From: Corticium candelabrum
Taxonomy: Eukaryota; Porifera; Homoscleromorpha; Homosclerophorida; Plakinidae
NCBI RefSeq assembly: GCF_963422355.1
Contig: NC_085085.1
Location: 9,931,306 to 9,995,305 of the forward strand
Reading direction: 5' to 3'
Length of the DNA: 64,000 bases
In this document: in pieces, positions 62,381-64,000 of the stretch
How positions within the stretch are numbered: the first letter of the stretch is position 1
Layout of the letters: every line of letters begins with the position of its first letter
Program-made: the position numbers and the translations under genes
The notes under the pieces: generated by a model
What the model saw: the letters and a program-made list of their open reading frames with translations, nothing else
What the model was told of the DNA's origin: nothing
Database searches by the model: none

Positions 62381-62807
62381 CAGTGGCGTACGCAGGCATG
62401 TTTCCAGGTTGCCCGGAAACCCCCCTAGAGGTGGGCGTTACCGCTAACGGTACACAGATGTCTGGGAATTCGAGGCTATGTTGTAGCACTTGTCTAACGC
62501 GCTGTCTTCTCACTGCTACACGTGCCAGTCAGGAATGAAGCGTCAGTTGACATTGTCGCAGTTTGTAACAGGGCCTACAGCTGCTGAAGATGGACCCCTC
62601 GGAGCGGAGGCTCGAATTGACAGTCAGCCGAAGCGGACAAAGATGAGAGTAAATATCAAATATCAATTAAACCATTAATATCAATATTAATCTAGATATT
62701 GATATAAAAACAGTTATTAAGATCAATAATATTGATATTAATATAAACAGATCAATATTATTGATATTAATATGAAACCCCCCAGAGAAATCCTGGGTAC
62801 GCGCCTG
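62381..62807 (+). mobile_element. 427-bp non-autonomous hAT-like element, copy 2
   Basis: Same length and orientation as copy 1 at 11640. Ends CAGTGGCGTACGCAGG and CCTGGGTACGCGCCTG; 5-bp duplication tacca at 62376-62380 and 62808-62812. The two copies differ at only about 10 positions, so both are young. Confidence 0.88.
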
Positions 62808-62812
62808 TACCA

Positions 62813-63692
62813 GATGCCGAAACAACCATCCAATACTGAAGTATGACCAAAGCGGCCGTCGACCTGTCAATGATCGGCAACTTTATGTGTAGCCGACAAA
62901 TGACTCAAACCAGGCAATTAAATGAATTCACGAAAACTGTCGGCATCGTCTCTTTCTCAAAACTATACGAACAAGCTTAATTAATTAAGACGTTGGACAT
63001 CGTGAGGGAACGCATCCATATAGATTCCGTGGCGACAGCCTACTTTCGTCGGTACTGCTAACTTTTTGCAAGCGATCTTTTCTACCACAAACTCATGCAC
63101 GTTTTAGCGATAAGACAAATTCAGACAATATAGTGTAGAAATTCTTCTTGTCTTCCACTGGCATGCAGATGTCGATATTGTCGAATGAGGTTCGTTTCCA
63201 GTGTGAAGCAAGTGCAAGAACCTTCTTTTCCTAAGAGAACTTCTCAATTACGTCCAACCACTGACGCAATCGAGAAGTGCCAACAAATCACTAGAACTTC
63301 CAGAGACAGTATAGGCATCCATTCAGGTAACAATGTAATGACGCGTGTACACGCGCACAAGGATATAACGAATGACGATCTATTGTTGTGTGCACCGCAA
63401 ACTAAATAGATGTGCAATGATCACTTGACTATACACTTCATTACAATGTGTTGTCTGAGAGTGCTACCGTGTCGCTCTAGAAAGAATCGAGACAAGGATG
63501 ATGTATATACAGATTGCCTTTGGCGAACGTTATATAGTAAAAAATACATATACCGTGTTAGTAAATTTTAGGTCCAGCCATTCTACGTCTGATACATGAA
63601 TTTTTTCCGTCTATATTGGTTATAGCATGTCTTATTTAATTAACGAAACTGGATTTACTACAAAAATTGTTTAATGCTCTCTATTTCTGTAG
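62813..63692. other. Flank, possible upstream exon of the right-edge gene
   Basis: An open stretch at 63185-63326 ending at a GT donor (attcag/gtaaca) could be an exon, but its phase does not match the next exon at 63693, so it is not called. Confidence 0.25.
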
Positions 63693-63879
63693 AAACTCTG
63701 ATGTCACTATTATCGGGAAAGAAAATTGGAAGTATCGGTTTCTACAACAGTCTGATTTGAAAGACGTTCAAGAAATTAGCCAAAGTCAACTTACACATGA
63801 TTATATTCCATTAGTTTTTGAAAGTCTGCCGAGTGATGGCTCTATTTATCCCATCGGAGCTGAATTGAATGGACATGTG
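63693..63879 (+). CDS. Internal exon of a possible GNAT-family N-acyltransferase (3' partial at window edge)
   Basis: Bounded by an acceptor (tctgtag, ending 63692) and a strong donor (gtaagt at 63880). It encodes KYRFLQQSDLKDVQEISQSQ then HDYIPLVFESLPSD and ELNGHVV. The pattern of a D-containing first helix, DYIP and a strand ending in GxVV is like the N-terminal half of histidine N-acetyltransferase-type GNAT proteins. The acetyl-CoA-binding part would lie beyond the window, so the assignment is tentative. Confidence 0.4.
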
Positions 63880-64000
63880 GTAAGTCAAACTTATTAATTA
63901 ATGGACTTGTGCTAATTCAATCTTATTAATTAACTAATATTTTGGTAACAGTGTGATGTGCTATGCTGGCCAATCAGCAAGCTCCTACATATCACTTGCA

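Overview
The window looks like the nuclear genome of an animal. Genes are broken by many GT-AG introns of about 40 to 1,200 bp (some much longer), (CA)n/(GT)n microsatellites are everywhere, telomere-type TTAGGG-like arrays occur, and the mobile elements (L1/Tx1 LINE, Penelope, Tc1, pogo, hAT, Crypton) are those of metazoans. An extracellular protein with Kazal, Ig and SUEL-lectin domains, a CTR copper importer and an ATP7-type copper pump point to an early-branching animal. A sponge is my best guess, but the sequence alone does not prove it.

Five well-supported genes were rebuilt exon by exon using splice phase. (1) 683-9845 (+), 5' end outside the window or not found: a protein with an N-terminal Notum/pectin-acetylesterase-like ectodomain, a single membrane span, then a complete ABCG half-transporter and a poly-Asp tail. 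All 18 exons join in phase. (2) 12367-14198 (-): a CTR1/SLC31-type copper importer. (3) 15587-22953 (+): an ATP7-type copper P1B-ATPase. Genes 2 and 3 are head to head, about 1.4 kb apart, so copper import and export probably share a divergent control region, which holds three perfect 19-bp repeats. (4) 36137-42796 (+): a secreted protein with follistatin/Kazal and Ig domains, about 1,450 residues of Asn/Thr/Ser-rich pentapeptide-like repeats with a ~130-residue super-period, and a C-terminal SUEL-type lectin domain. (5) 44045-55056 (+): a DNAJB12/DNAJB14-type membrane J-protein whose two large introns are loaded with transposons.

The rest is accessory sequence: a decayed C48-protease-like remnant (about 24.6-25.2 kb), a 5-kb decayed L1/Tx1 LINE (26.6-31.5 kb), a Penelope-like remnant (33.9-35.0 kb), a nearly intact Tc1 element (45007-46629), two inverted copies of a ~715-bp element (47.2-48.7 kb), a 665-bp TIR element (48932-49596), a pogo-like remnant (52.7-54.1 kb), a Crypton-like tyrosine recombinase remnant (56.3-57.4 kb), two 427-bp copies of a hAT-like element with 5-bp target duplications (11640-12066 and 62381-62807), and several MITEs. 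The right edge holds one exon of a possible GNAT-family acyltransferase.

The two most unusual observations are the esterase-ABCG fusion and the giant repeat/lectin protein. The copper importer-exporter pair is the clearest functional cluster.
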